Assembly (NCBI RefSeq): GCF_030435805.1
Contig: NC_081291.1
Coordinates: forward strand, 12,671,001 to 12,735,000
Direction: 5' to 3'
Length of the DNA stretch: 64,000 bases
DNA from: Mustela lutreola
Taxonomy: Eukaryota > Chordata > Mammalia > Carnivora > Mustelidae
The first letter of the stretch is position 1, and each line of letters starts with the position of its first letter. The notes beneath the pieces are model-generated. The model had not been told where the DNA came from. It ran no database searches and was given only the letters and a program-made list of their open reading frames with translations. Made by a program: the position numbers and the translations under genes. Below, piece after piece: positions 21,672 through 33,887 of this stretch.

Positions 21672-24205
21672 AGTCTTCTTGTAGTTTTTAATCTTGGAAT
21701 GCCTTTCACTTTCATTTTTGAAAGATGGCTTTGGTGGTGGATATATGATCCTCTGTATCTTTCCTTGACTCGATGCTTTTTGCCCATGAAGTACAAAGCA
21801 GGTTCATGGAAACAAAACCCCAGATCATTACTAAGGAATTACTCATGGGATTCTCGGAGAAGCCAGAGGATCAGTAACTTCTCTTTGGGCAGAATTTGAT
21901 CTTCACGACTGAGTCCTCGCTTACTGTCACCTCTGACTCCCACCTCCACTACCCCTTGGGGTTTATCTTCTCCAGCTGCGCCTTTCCTTGGCATCTTTTC
22001 ACCTCCATCAGGGTCCCTGACACACCAGAAGACATCCAGAAGGGTACAAAGTAATCACTTTGGCAGACTGCCTCACCTGGATGGTTTTAGCTGGGATGAA
22101 CGATTATCTCCTTGACCATGATTTGTTTGTAGCCAATTGCCTACTTTGTATCTTGCATGCTTTTATAACCTGTAACCTTACAGCTCTGTGTCCAGCCGGT
22201 TGCATCTCAGTTCATTATTCTTCTCCACTCCCTGATTCATCACCTGATTTTAATCAGGGTATTATTACACCCATACTAAGACCTTTCTCATTTCTTCAAT
22301 TATCTTGCCAAGGGGCTTACGGTTATCAATAGCTTCGATCTTCACTGAGTTCTCTTGTATCTGTGAGTTCGTGAGCACCCTCAGAGACTATGAATTGGAG
22401 AAGGGAATTACTCTGAAAAAGGTAGAATAAGTGGGGCTATTTCCTGGTTATTCTTCCAAATCACGGCTTCCTTATTTCACTCAGAAAAGATTCTCTACAA
22501 TTAGAAATGTTATTTTTGTGTGTTCATGTTCATTTACATCCATGTTAGAAATACTTTTTAAATAAATAAATAAAGATTCTCAAAATCCCTTCTCCCACAA
22601 GAGGACAAATAAAGACTTCTGAATTATCTGACATTATTGTTTGGCTTTGGATTCTTTGAAAAGTTCAATTATCCACCCAGGGATTCCCACCTTCCTGGAA
22701 CTGAAGGTTGGAGAATGTATCTCCTGGCATAATTTCAGTCTCAAGGGCTCTAGCTCCCATGGTGATTAATTTTCTGTCTCTGATAAAAAAGGGAAGATAA
22801 AAAGAAGCTTTCTGATGCAACATAGTCCCTTAGAGCCTCTATCCTCAGACAATTTTGTCATTCACTCCATAGACCCAGGCAAGATTCATTAACCAAAGGT
22901 GCTCAGTCCCAGGGAGGTTTTATCAAAAAGGATACCCAGGATAAGGAGAATTAAGGTATGTATGGGAGCCAAGAGGGTGTCTCTTAGACCCTGGCAAGTA
23001 GAGGTGAGAGTCTGGAGCCCCACTGTTTGTGATGCTTTCTGGAGAGTAAGCATGTTTAGAGAGGAGATATTGATGGCAAGAAAAAGCCCCTGAAGTTGAT
23101 AGTTTTATATACATTTTTATAATCATGCCGACTTTGAGTATATGCAGGCATCTGGAGGGACAGAGAAGACTGTATACACCTCTTAATCTTGCTTGGCTCA
23201 CCAGTGAGCATCTTACCATTTGCTTTACTTCAGCCCATCAACACTGCCTCAAGCCTCAAGCCTCGTACTTTGTGCAGCAGGCGGGAGCAGGGAGTTGATT
23301 ATTTTAATGTCCACACATGAACTTCCATAGAAGCTGGTGAGCTGGGAGGACCTGGTGTCCTTGATCATTGCCCAAATATTGGACTTAAGACATGCTCACT
23401 GCCACAGCCCAGAGACATCCTTCAGCTCCCCTTCCAGAAAGTCTAAAACACTGACATCCCAAAACAGTTTTCAGAGATCAGATCAGATCAGCTTGGAGAG
23501 CCAGGAGAGAAAGAGGCAAACCTCTGTTCAGCTGGCAGAGTAGAAAGAACACATGATTGGGGCCCCTCAGAATGGGTTCAGGTGCCAGGACTGCCGGTCA
23601 ATCCCTGTGCCACCTTGGACGTGTCATTACACTAAGTATTTCCCTTGAAGATTTTGTCATCCAGTAAATGCACAAGGAGCACTTCTACGTTCCTTATGCT
23701 GTGTGGTCAGGAGTGAGGGTCAAACAGAAAACAATCTGTGAGCTGAGCTCCCAAGTATTCATTATTTGATTACTAAATTAGCAAAGGAGGGGAAAGGCAG
23801 GAATGCAGTGTAACTTGAATGGGCCATAGACACTTTTGCTTCTGTGGACCCCTTCCTCCAAAAATAACAATATTAAACAATTATAATTTATAGCTTGTTA
23901 TTGGTATAAAGACACTTCTAGTTCTGGTTGGATGCAGTCATCTTTTCTCTTCTGATTTTAAAATAAATAAATACATTTTAATGTACCCTGGACCACCTGT
24001 GTCATCTGATGGAGGAAGAGCTCAGCCGTGCTTCCTCATAGGTGAGAGATGCTGTGAAGGTTTTGTTGGCAACAGAGAGTCTGCAAACTCTAGTGCCTCT
24101 TCTCTCATCTTTCATTTCAGCAAAGGACATCAGATCTTAAAAAGCAGACAGTAAAGAGGGAAACATAGAAGTGGTTTAAAAGTCAACTCCAAAAACAGTT
24201 GGAGG
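21672..24205. other. No gene recognised
   Basis: Mostly unique sequence. Open frames such as 22,060-22,332 and 22,923-23,219 have no recognisable domain or splice context. Confidence 0.4.
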
Positions 24206-24303
24206 GGCACCTGGCTGGCCCAGTTGGTAGAACATACAACTCTTGATCTCAGGGTCACGAGTGCAAGCCCCATGTTGAGTGTAGAGCTTACTTTAATAAA
24301 ATG
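24206..24303 (+). mobile_element. Short, older CAN-SINE
   Basis: 'ggggcacctggctggcccag' through 'gtgtagagcttactttaata'. It is diverged and lacks the long pyrimidine tail of the young copies. Confidence 0.75.
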
Positions 24304-24418
24304 GTTGGAGTTGGAGGGGCTTTTCATCGTAAGGTGTGAGGTAACTGACTTAGAACAAGGAGACAACACACCCAAAGCCAAGACCGGTTTCTGTCTAGGG
24401 CTTCCTGCTGCCTCCCTT

Positions 24419-24614
24419 GGGAAGGTGGGTTTAGTGGAGGGAAGCATCCTATCCTGAAGGAAGAAAGTGTGCAAAGCCCCAGGCAAAACATGACAGAGAG
24501 GATGACAGTTCTGTTGGAGAAGCTGCTTAAAGGATATTCCAAAAGCCAGCAATAGGGGAAGGTGCTGTTCTGTGGCTGTGTCATTAGCAAAGGAACCCCC
24601 TGGCAATTCTGGAA
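24419..24614 (-). repeat. Unidentified ~200 bp repeat block, copy 2 (inverted)
   Basis: Inverted partner of 21,467-21,671, about 2.7 kb away. A 219-codon open frame (24,130-24,789, minus) runs through it, but it has no domain and lacks the usual composition of a gene. Confidence 0.6.
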
Positions 24615-25159
24615 GGAAAGTGAGGTTAGGGAAATAGGGTTGCGTATGAGGGAAGGAAAGCCTTTTATAGGTAAGACATTGGGGAGACATCATATAGTCT
24701 TCAGAGGTAGAGGATCCAAGGTACAAGACAAGTAGTACTGAGTTCACATCATGCTCTAGACCAAATGACACTTCTTGGATGTAAACCATGGTTGATCTTC
24801 ATGGTTTCTTAAGGTGGAGATTGGAGAGCTGTTGACCAATCCACTGTAAGTACCACCATGCCGAAGTCAGGTGAGTGAGCGGGGGAGCATCACAGCAAGG
24901 GAATTCAAGACCATGAACCCACAGCTAGTGAAGTGGCTCCTGTCCCAGGACAGGCAGTAGAATAACTGTCAAACAGAAGAGAAAAACTTAACATGATTGG
25001 AGCAGGAATGCCAAAGATTTACTTAGGAAAGCAGAATCTGAACGATCCATTATTTTTTGTTGGAAAGTAAGGCGTGAAGAAAAAACACAGGAACTCTAGA
25101 ATCATACCAGCTGTTGTTTAAAAACTAATTCTACCACTTCTTTGCTGGGTGATCTTGGA

Positions 25160-25600
25160 CTCCTGTATGAATGTCCTGGGGCCACTGTGTGGCCTAAAAC
25201 AACAGACATCTGTTCTCTCACAGTTCTGGAGGCCAGATTTTCAAAGTCAAGGTGTTGCCAGAATTGAATCCTTTTAGAGGGTCTGAGGGAGAATCTGTCC
25301 CACGCCTCTCTCCTAGATTGTGGCAGTTCTGGCAATCCTTGGTGTTCCTTGGCATATAACTGGGTCGTCCATCTCTGCCTCTATCTTCACATGGTCACCT
25401 TCTTTCTGTCTCTGTGTGTCCTCTCCTTGTCTTACAATAACACTAGTCACTTGATTTAGAGAACACCCCAAATCCAGGATGATTTTATCTCAAGATCCTT
25501 AATATAGCTGCAAAGACCCTATTTCCATATAGGGGCACATTCTGAGATTCCAGGTGGATGTGAATTTGGGGGCAATGTTATTCAACCCAGTACAGTTGAC
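25160..25600 (-). mobile_element. MLT1-type LTR fossil
   Basis: Antisense order: 'ctctcacagttctggaggcc', 'agtcaaggtgttgccag', 'caaagaccctatttccatat' and 'acattctgagattccaggtg'. Decayed solo LTR. Confidence 0.8.
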
Positions 25601-26216
25601 TACTGCACTTCTTTGAATCTATGCTCCTTCACCTATACACAGCAGATGATAACATGTACCAGTAAGATCAAGTGAAAAAAAAAATGCCTGTAACACTTAA
25701 ATGGTAAATCTTAAATGCCTATAGTACTTAAAATTATCCATCCCTAAATGTCAATAGTGTCAATATCGAGAAACACTCAAATGAAACCCATCAGCCTTTC
25801 TCTGATCTTAACATGGTGTCTGGTACATAGCAAATGCTTTTTCCCCTTTGGTGGGGCACTTGAGGTGGAGATGTGGGTGAAAAGAGAAGAAATAAGTACA
25901 CTGTCCACTTGAAAATCCTTTGACTAGCTCCAGAGAGACTGACTGGTTATGAGTTTACCCCCAAAGGATAATGATTAAAGAGCAAACCCTTCTCTATACA
26001 GAGTCACGGAAACAATGCAATTCTCCAGAGATATAAGTTGGGACTAGTCTTATTAATAATTTCTTTAAAATGTACCTGGAAATTCAACTTCACAGATTAA
26101 TCTCCAGGCATGCATTGGGCATGAAGCTTATCTCTGCTAGAAGACCAAGATAATTGACCTAGGAGATCTCCCAGAGGCTCTGCTCCAGGTCAGAGAAGAG
26201 TTGATGGATGTCAGTT

Positions 26217-26430
26217 GAAGGGTTTCTCAACCTTGGCACTATTGAAATTTGGGACCAGACAGTTCTTTGTGGTGGAGATCATCCTGTGCATTATATGATA
26301 TTTAGTAGCATCCCTTATCTCTACCCACTACATCCATTAGCAACCCCAGCCATGACAACTGAAAATATCTCCAGATATTGCTAATGTCCTAGGAAAGAGG
26401 GCAAAATCACCTCTGGTTGAGAACCACCAA
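26217..26430 (+). mobile_element. MER20 (hAT-Charlie) DNA transposon relic
   Basis: Starts 'gggtttctcaaccttggcac', continues 'catcctgtgcattatatgat', and ends 'ctctggttgagaaccacc'. Close to full MER20 length (about 215 bases). Confidence 0.85.
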
Positions 26431-26734
26431 TTTAGGATAAGAACAGGGAAATTGTCATTTCAGGAGAGCATGACTGAGAACAGACTTGATAAATTTTTGT
26501 CATGTAACTGAACAAGAGTTATAATGTTGAATAACATCAACAAAAAGGGCTAATATATGTTGAACAGTCTTACTATATGCCAGACACTGAGCTAAGTACC
26601 AGACATACATTATCCTATCATAGGAGAATCATCCTACCCAGATGACTTTTTTAATGTATACATTTCCTCTACAATATGACTAATAGCTGTGAACTTAAAA
26701 AAAGAAATCCCCGTATGGTTGTCATTGAGCTAAG

Positions 26735-26890
26735 TTGTTTAATTCATTATCTCATTTAATACTCCCAGCTACTCCTACAAGGAAGGTGTTATTTATCCCT
26801 GTAGACAGATGGGGAAACTGACTCCCAGAAAGGTTAAATAACATGTCCAGAGTCACAAAACTAAGACACAGCTGAGTTGGTATTTAAATC
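26735..26890 (-). mobile_element. MIR fragment
   Basis: 'cctgtagacagatggggaaa', 'cccagaaaggttaaataaca' and 'tgtccagagtcacaaaacta' form the reverse of the MIR core. Confidence 0.65.
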
Positions 26891-27369
26891 TTGCTCTATC
26901 CAAGTTCCCTTAACCATATACCAAACAATCCACACACTCCATATTCCTTCTCCAGGCTCATCATCCCTTATTATCTTTGGCAAATTCTCCCTGCTTGATA
27001 TATAATCTCTTTGGAATACCTCCCCTGCTTTGGCTGAAGGGCATCTTGGATGGGATATATTCCAATACTCCACTGGGACTAACTTGCACTCCTTAGCTCA
27101 TGGACAAAGTTCAACTGAAAATATTGGTGGATTGTATTTGCTTGGAAGGCAAAGACAAGACTTTGCTATTCCCATCTCCTGACCGAAGCAGACATAATAA
27201 ATCAGTGTTTTTTTTTCCTACTGAGACTGAAAATGCTCCTCATCCTTCTTGAGACTTTAAGCAACTACTACCAAACAATTTTATTTGGCATGTAAGACAA
27301 GACTATTACCCACGGAGACTCCTTCCAAATATCCTGTTCTTCCTACACATGTGTGATGCTTCCTGGAGG

Positions 27370-28351
27370 ATGAAAGAATCAAATCAGTCAGTGATCTCAG
27401 ACTTCACTCTCACGGGGCTCTTCAACCACTCAAGGCCACATCTGGTCCTGTTCTCCCTTGTGGCTCTCATATTCACTGTGGGCCTTCTGGGCAATGCCAT
27501 CCTGCTCTTCCTGATCCACATAGATTCCAGGCTCCACACACCCATGTATTTCCTGCTCCGTCATCTTTCCCTATTAGATGTTGGCTTTCCACTGGTCACC
27601 ATCCCCAAGATGGCAGCTGACTTCCTGCAGGGAGAGGGCTCCATCTCCTTTGGGGGTTGTGCAGCTCAGATGTTCTTCCTGATGTTGATGGGTGTCTCTG
27701 AGGGTGTCCTGCTAGCCCTCATGTCTTATGACCGCTATGTTGCCGTGTGCCACCCCCTGCATTACCCTGTGCTCATGAGACGTCAGGTCTGCCTACTCAT
27801 GGTGGGCACCTCCTGGTTGTTGGGTATGCTTGTGGCCTCTATCCAGACCTCCATCACCTTGCACTTCCCCTACTGTGCCTCACACACCGTGGATCACTTT
27901 TTCTGTGAGCTGCCTGCCCTGCTGAAGCTGTCTTGTGCAGACACCTCTGCTTATGAGCTGTCGCTGTCCATCTCAGGGGTGCTGATCTTGCTGCTGCCCC
28001 TGTCACTCATCACCACCTCCTACAGCCATGTGTTCACTCATCACCACCTCCTACAGCCATGTGTTGAGGGCTGTTCTCCACATGCACTCTGCTGAGGCCC
28101 AACACAAGGCTTTTACCACCTGTTCCTCGCACATCACTGTGGTGGGGCTCTTTTATGGGGCAGCCGTGTTCATGTACATGGTTCCAGGTACCTACCACAG
28201 CCCACAGCAAGACAATGTGGTCTCCCTCTTCTACAGCCTTGTCACCCCTACACTCAACCCCCTCATCTATAGCCTGAGAAACCGAGAGGTTCGAATGGCT
28301 TTGGTCAAGGTCCTTGGCAGAACTGGCTTTAGGTCAAAGAGATGTTCCTAG
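27370..28351 (+). pseudogene. OR2Z1: Olfactory receptor, OR2Z1-like, disrupted by a 31 bp tandem duplication
   Basis: A single-exon class II olfactory receptor: a seven-helix GPCR of olfactory neurons that detects odorants and signals through the olfactory G protein. I place the start at 27,370 (MKESNQSV), which aligns with my memory of human OR2Z1; an in-frame ATG lies seven codons upstream. Visible hallmarks are an NQS sequon near the N terminus, LHTPMYF after helix 1, MSYDRYVAVCHPLHY at the end of helix 3, and KAFTTCSSH in helix 6. [12 protein letters not shown] follows in helix 7. The 31 bases at 28,003-28,033 are repeated exactly at 28,034-28,064. Since 31 is not a multiple of three, the frame shifts and ends at 28,095 after 241 codons, losing helices 6 and 7. 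The other frame then carries the rest of the receptor to 28,351 with no further lesion that I can see. The break therefore looks recent, or could be polymorphic or an assembly error. Confidence 0.85.
28003..28064 (+). repeat. Exact 31 bp tandem duplication inside the receptor gene
   Basis: The unit beginning 'tcactcatcaccacctcc' and ending 'cagccatgtgt' occurs twice head to tail with no mismatch. It falls at the end of helix 5 and causes the frameshift. Confidence 0.97.
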
Positions 28352-30094
28352 GACCCTCCCTTACAGTTGAGGCCTGTCTCATTTGTAGTTCATGTGGTGC
28401 AAGGTATACTATAACCAACTCCTTTTCTCCTCCCAGACCTGCTTTTTTTCTTGAAGGTTTATTAAAAAAAAAATAGTGAACCCAATCACTGAAACAAGTG
28501 GAGGGTCTATTTGCTTGGGTTGGGTTTTTTTTTTTTTTTTCATTCTTAAACAGAAGAAAATATTTACCAAAATAATACTAACCCAACAGCTTGTGGATAT
28601 TTCAGTCATGCGTTAGTGTCCTGGCTTACACCCCATTCTTATAAATTTCTGCACAATGAGTGGTGGGTCTGGGATCCAATCTCTGGAATCCAAGTAAGAA
28701 AGGAGATATAAGGCTAGTGCTCTGGCAGTGGTGTTCTATAAGTCCTTTCCCATGTTGGTTCTCCACAGTATCTTTGTTTGAGTCCCACTTTAAGGTTTCA
28801 CAGAAGTGGAAGACTGTCATTCTAGATGACCCCGGTTGGGCAGCCCAAGCATGTGTTACTTTTACTGTTTCAATTACTATGAAGCAGGGATGTAAGATGG
28901 TGAGGCCCACTCTTATCTGAATATCAAGGCCATCTAATATTGAATGCTGCCATTTTTAAACTTTTGTTGTCATCACCATTAGGTACAAGAGTTAAATGTA
29001 CTCAATTAAAGATTTCCAGAGGAAAGATGTGTACTTGAAATTTATCTTTACAGAGATATTTACAAAATATATAGGTATCAGAGCTGTTCCTGTGCATATG
29101 ATGGCTGAGTTGACAAGTCACCCTAAGCATTTTGAACAATGGGTGCCAATCTATGTGTGTGTCGAAAAAAGGAATTAATTGAACGGGGGCTTTTAAGTAT
29201 TTAAACTATGTCACCAAGCCCACATCTCAGTCTAGGCTCTGTTTTCAGAGCTGTCTGGGCCAGTCAATATAGGTATCAGGGATGTACTGTACTACTTGTA
29301 CTACACAACACTACAATAAAAGTATCATAACTTGACTACAGAAGAGTATCAGGGTAGTATAGTATGGATCAGAGATGACTTACACTGGAATTAATATAGG
29401 CAATAAATAAACTTTTATCTGTAAAACCAGCAGGGTTTCTATTATCACAGCATACGCCCTCAACAACCCTGTGAGTACATACTATTATTGTCTTATTTAT
29501 ATATGGGGAAACTGAAGCACAGGGAGTTTAGGCAACATATCCAAGGTCCCCCAGCTAGGAAGTAGGGAAGCTTGGATTCTAACCCAAGCTATCTGAGTCC
29601 ATGTTCAACATATCACAATGCTTCCAACTGGCAAATGCTCCTGAAGACTAGAAAAGAAATTGTAAAAATCGAGTTAAGGAACTATAGCATGGTGGCGAGA
29701 CTTCTCTTGTCTCCTCCTGGCCACTGTCATCATTGGGTAGATCACTCTGAGGTCATAGGTGAGATGATGGTCTCATGATGGTTATCATGGTCTTGCTGTT
29801 CTTAGGGCTAGGCAGGTGAGTGGGGTGAGGAGGGCAGGTTTTAATGCAGTTTTACAAACTAGTAAGAACAAACCAGAAGGACCCGAATCTTCTCTATTGC
29901 CCTTCTCTTCTCATTTCTACCCTTGCTCCTCCCAGATCCAGTAAGGCTTCCCTGAACTTACAAAAAAAAAAAATGGACTGGATGTGAGCATATTTCTTCC
30001 CAAACTTGAGATACTTTTAAAGAAATATTCCACTGTGGTGGGTAGAGTGACGGGAACATAGAAAAGAGTAAGTTTCTGTGGGGCTGATTACGTT
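28352..30094. other. Intergenic, with a MIR fragment
   Basis: A reverse MIR core is visible at about 29,440-29,600 ('tatatggggaaactgaagca', 'aggcaacatatccaaggtcc'). Short homopolymer tracts lie at 28,464-28,473 and 28,527-28,540. No other gene is supported. Confidence 0.5.
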
Positions 30095-30309
30095 TTTTAT
30101 CTTATTTTATTTTATTTTAAAAATTTTTATTTATTTGACAGACAGAGATCACAAGTAGGCAGAGAGGCAGGCAGAGAGAGGGAGAGTAAAAAGTAGAGGA
30201 AGAAGTCCTGCTAAGCAGAGAGCCCGATGCGGGGCTCAATCCTAGGACCCTGGGATCACAACCTGAGCTGAAGGAAGAGGCTTTGACCCACTGAGCCACC
30301 CAGGCACCT
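30095..30309 (-). mobile_element. CAN-SINE
   Basis: Antisense copy, 'gacagacagagatcacaagt' to 'ccacccaggcacc'. Similar flanks 'ctgattacgttttt' and 'ctgggtacgttttt' suggest a diverged target-site duplication. Confidence 0.9.
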
Positions 30310-30317
30310 CTGGGTAC

Positions 30318-30405
30318 GTTTTTAAAAAACTTTTTATTTAAATTCAATTAGCCAACATATAGTACATCACTAGTTTCAGATGTAGTGTTCAGTAACTCAT
30401 CAGTT
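30318..30405 (-). mobile_element. Carnivore L1 3' end fragment
   Basis: 'aattcaattagccaacatat', then 'agtacatcactagtttcag', is the antisense terminus of a young carnivoran L1. Confidence 0.7.
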
Positions 30406-30598
30406 GCATGTGCTTGGGTGGCTCAGTCAGGTAAGCATCTGCCTTCAACTCAGGTCATGACCTTAGCATCCTGGGAACGAGTTCTGCATCAGGGACTCTG
30501 CTCAGTGGGGAGCTGCTTCTCCCACTCCCTCTGCCCTCCCATACTCTCTATTGTTCACTCTCTCTCTGAAATAAATAAATAATATTTTTTAAAAATTT
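30406..30598 (+). mobile_element. CAN-SINE inserted in the L1 end
   Basis: Plus copy starting at 'tgtgcttgggtggctcagtc', with the A-rich tail before 'atcaattgcaagg'. The flanking 'atcagttgca' and 'atcaattgca' look like its target-site duplication. Confidence 0.85.
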
Positions 30599-30812
30599 AT
30601 CAATTGCAAGGGCTGATTAGTTTTATTTCTTAGACATTTCATGAATATAGGCATGAGAGGCTTTAAGCAAGTTCAGTGGGAAAAATGACGCTAGACCTGT
30701 TTCCAGCTCTTCACCTATGCCACTGACCCTGTCAGAAGGACTGGGTCTCTCACTTCCTCCCCCTCTCTTCCTCTGTCTCAAACCCATCTGTAATCTCCAA
30801 AAAATGAGTTGT

Positions 30813-31455
30813 GGGGCACATGGGTGGCTCAGTCGGTTAAGCCTCTGACTCTTGATTTTGGCTCAGGTTGTGATATCAGGGTCATGAGATCCAGCCCCAC
30901 ATCAGTCTCCACACTGAGTGTGGAGCCTGCTTAATTAAGATTCTCTCTCTTTGGGGGGCGCCTGGGTGGCTCAGTGGGTTGGGCCGCTGCCTTCGGCTCA
31001 GGTCATGATCCCGGGGTCCTGGGATCGAGTCCCGCATCGGGCTCTCTGCTCAGCGGGGAGCCTGCTTCCTCCTCTCTCTCTCTGACTGCCTCTCTGCCTA
31101 CTTGTGATCTCTCTCTGTCAAATAAATAAATAAATTCTAAAAAAAAAAAAAAAAAAAAAAGATTCTCTCTCTTTGGGATGCCTGGGTGGCTCAGCCAATT
31201 AAGCATCTGCCTTCAGCTCAGGTCATGATCCCAGGGTCCTGAGTTTGAGTTCCATGTTGGGCTCCTTGCTCAGCAGAGAGTCTGCTTCTCCCTCTACCTA
31301 TAGCTCCCTCTGCTTGTGCTCTCTCTCTCTGACAAATAAATAATTAAAATCTTAAAAAAAAAAAAAAAGGATTCTCTCTTTCCCTCTTCCTCTGTGCCAC
31401 TCACATGCATGCTCTCTTTCTCTCAAAAAAAATAAGATAAAATAAAATAAAAGAT
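30813..31455 (+). mobile_element. Stack of three nested CAN-SINEs
   Basis: An outer copy starts at 30,813 and resumes near 31,371. Two complete copies sit inside its pyrimidine tail, at about 30,955-31,160 and 31,177-31,368. The duplicated tail words 'gattctctctcttt' at 30,939 and 31,161, and the shorter 'attctctcttt' at 31,371, show repeated insertion into nearly the same site. All three are on the plus strand. Confidence 0.85.
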
Positions 31456-32289
31456 AAATTGCTCCACCATAAAGTACACACATTTTTGCTTGAATAGATT
31501 TTTGCCAAAGTACCCTGAAAAGATTGTCACCTAATGAAGGATAGTGGTCATTTTTCCAACTATGTCACCACCATTTTGAATGGTAAAACTTCAAAATTAG
31601 CCAATTTCCTGGTGGGAAATTATATTTCTTGATTATTTTACTCTCAATATCCCTGATTTCTAGCGAGGGTGAACATCTTTTTATAAGTTTATTGATGATT
31701 CAAGTTTCCGTGGCTATGGATTTCTTACAAAAGTGTGGAAACCAAATGATGATAATAGAATCATAAGGAAGTTGGCCTGTCTACATCAATATCAGGAAAA
31801 ACAGACTTGAAAGCAAGGAGAATTATCAGAGATAAAGAAGGACTTTTCATAAAGATAAAAGGATCCATTCATCAAGAAGATAATAAATATAAATGTAGAG
31901 GAATTCATTCCTCAACCCCATTCACAAGGGCACCCTTGTAATCCAAACCAAGCTCTAGGGGATGTTAGTGTTTCAAAATCAAGGGAATCATTCCCAAGAT
32001 TCTCCAGTGGCATGTTTAACCAGAGGGTCTAACCAGCCCCTTATTTCTTTTCCTCAGCTTCAAAGGTGGACACTGCCCACTAACACTCTGCAGCATCCCA
32101 GAAGCTTCTGGAAATAATTGAGATCTAGGAATGAAAACAAAATTTAAAAAGAGCAAAGCAGAGTTTTGCTCCAAAGCACAAAAGTAAAACCACAAAATTG
32201 AAATCATTAAATATTTAAAGAAATAACTACCAAATGAAATGCTACATCAATTTCACTAATTGTTGGTTTTAATGTTTATAAAAATGACA
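31456..32289. other. No gene recognised
   Basis: The stretch around 31,450-31,900 may be an old L1 remnant. I cannot name it confidently, and there is no supported coding exon. Confidence 0.35.
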
Positions 32290-33240
32290 ATACAGCCCAC
32301 AAAAAAACCTGCACACAAATATTCAGAGCAGCTTTATTTGGAATAGCCAAAAACTGGAAATGACCCAAATGTTGTTCAATACGTGAATGGTCCCATACAA
32401 TGATATTCTATCCTGTATTAGTTTGCTAAGGCTAACTGAATAAAGTACCATAGACTGGGTCATTTAAACAACAGAAATTTATTTTCTTGCAGCTCTGGAT
32501 GCCAGAAGCCTGAGATCAAAGTGTTGGCAGGGTTGGCTCCCTCCAATGGCCACGAGAGGAAGGTCTGTCCCTAGCCTCCCTCCTAGGTTTGTAGATGTCT
32601 TCTCCTTGTGTCTTCATATCATTTTTTCTCTGTGTTTATCTCCATGGGAGAATGTCCTCTTCTTATAAGAACATCAGTCATATGGGATTAAGGCTCAGCC
32701 TAATGAACTCATTTTAAACTTGCTTATCTCTGTAAAGACCCTATCTTCAAATAAGGTCATAGTCTGGGTTACTAGAGGTTAGAACACCAACATATGAATT
32801 TGGAGTGAGGAGCACAATTCAGCCCATGACATATCCAGTAGTGAAAAAGGAACAAAATGCCATGATACACAGAACAACTTAAGCAGATCTTCAGGGCATT
32901 ATGCTGAATGCAAAAAAAAAAAAAAAAAAGAAAGAAAGAAAGAAAAAAAAAACAATCACAAGAGGTTATATACTGTATATGTCTATGACACCCTCAAAAT
33001 GACAAATTTATCCACACCTGTGATAAAATTGCATACAACTATATAGATACATTGTACTAATATGAATTGCCTGATTTTGATATTATACTATACTTATATA
33101 TGATGTAACTACTGGATGAAACTCAGTGGAAGGTATGCAGAATTCACATACTATTTTTCAAACTCCTTGTGCATCTGTAACTATATCAAAATCAGTTGAA
33201 AAAACAATTCACTTTGGTAATAAAGACTCATTCTTGGGTT
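32290..33240 (+). mobile_element. Old L1 3' fragment interrupted by an LTR fossil
   Basis: 'cagctttatttggaatagcc', 'ggaaatgacccaaatgttg' and, beyond the interruption, 'aacttaagcagatcttcagg' are L1M-like 3' sequence. An MLT1-type LTR splits it at 32,414-32,831. Confidence 0.6.
32414..32831 (-). mobile_element. MLT1-type LTR fossil with intact ends
   Basis: A 418 bp solo LTR that starts TG and ends CA, flanked by the 5-base duplication 'tatcc' at 32,409 and 32,832. Antisense MLT1 words include 'catttaaacaacagaaattt' and 'ttcttataagaacatcagtc'. It was inserted into an older L1 fragment, which dates it as the younger of the two. Confidence 0.85.
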
Positions 33241-33429
33241 AAAAAATTTTCCAGTGGAAGTCATTTATGTTTTTGCTTTTTTACTTAATGGGAAAGTCTA
33301 TTAATGTTCAAAGTATCCAACTAAAGGTTAAATAAGCAATATACTCATGGTTACAAAATAATTTCAAGAGAGAAACGTCCACTTTTTCCTCAAGAAATCA
33401 CTTCCTCTTTTTTAAAGAGGAAAATACAG

Positions 33430-33560
33430 ATATATTTACATATAAAATATATTTTAAAAATATATACACTATATATGTATGTGTATATATACATATATAG
33501 TAAATATATATATTATATTTGTATACTTTATACATAATATATATAGTATATACATTAGTC
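33430..33560. repeat. AT-rich alternating tract
   Basis: Dense 'tatata' and 'atatgt' runs, partly self-complementary. The 33,398-33,586 minus frame, rich in Y and I, is an artefact of it. Confidence 0.9.
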
Positions 33561-33679
33561 TTAATTTGTGTTATAGGAATCCACATGCTTGGTAAAGTAT
33601 ATGAATGGCTTGAGTTATCCAGATTTCACTAAACCAACATTCACGAAATGGATAAGTGGCTTAAAGAAAATTTCTTGAA

Positions 33680-33854
33680 GGGACGCCTGGGTGGCTCAGT
33701 TGGTTAAGCAGCTGCCTTCGGCTCAGGTTATGATCCCAGCGTCCTGGGATCGAGTCCCACATCGGGCTCCTTGCTCCGCAGGGAGCCTGCTTCTCCCTCT
33801 GACTCTGCCTTCCACTCTGTCTGCCTGTGCTCGCTCTCGCTCGCTCTCTGGCAA

Positions 33855-33882
<28 letters not shown>
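33680..33882 (+). mobile_element. CAN-SINE, young
   Basis: Complete plus copy with a pure A tail of about 27 bases and a perfect 17-base target-site duplication 'aaagaaaatttcttgaa' (33,663 and 33,883). It is among the youngest insertions in the window. Confidence 0.97.

Positions 33883-33887
<5 letters not shown>

Noticed and set aside
24130-24789. 219-codon minus-strand open frame
   Set aside because: No domain, membrane pattern or splice context. It crosses an old SINE and the unexplained repeat block, so it looks like chance.
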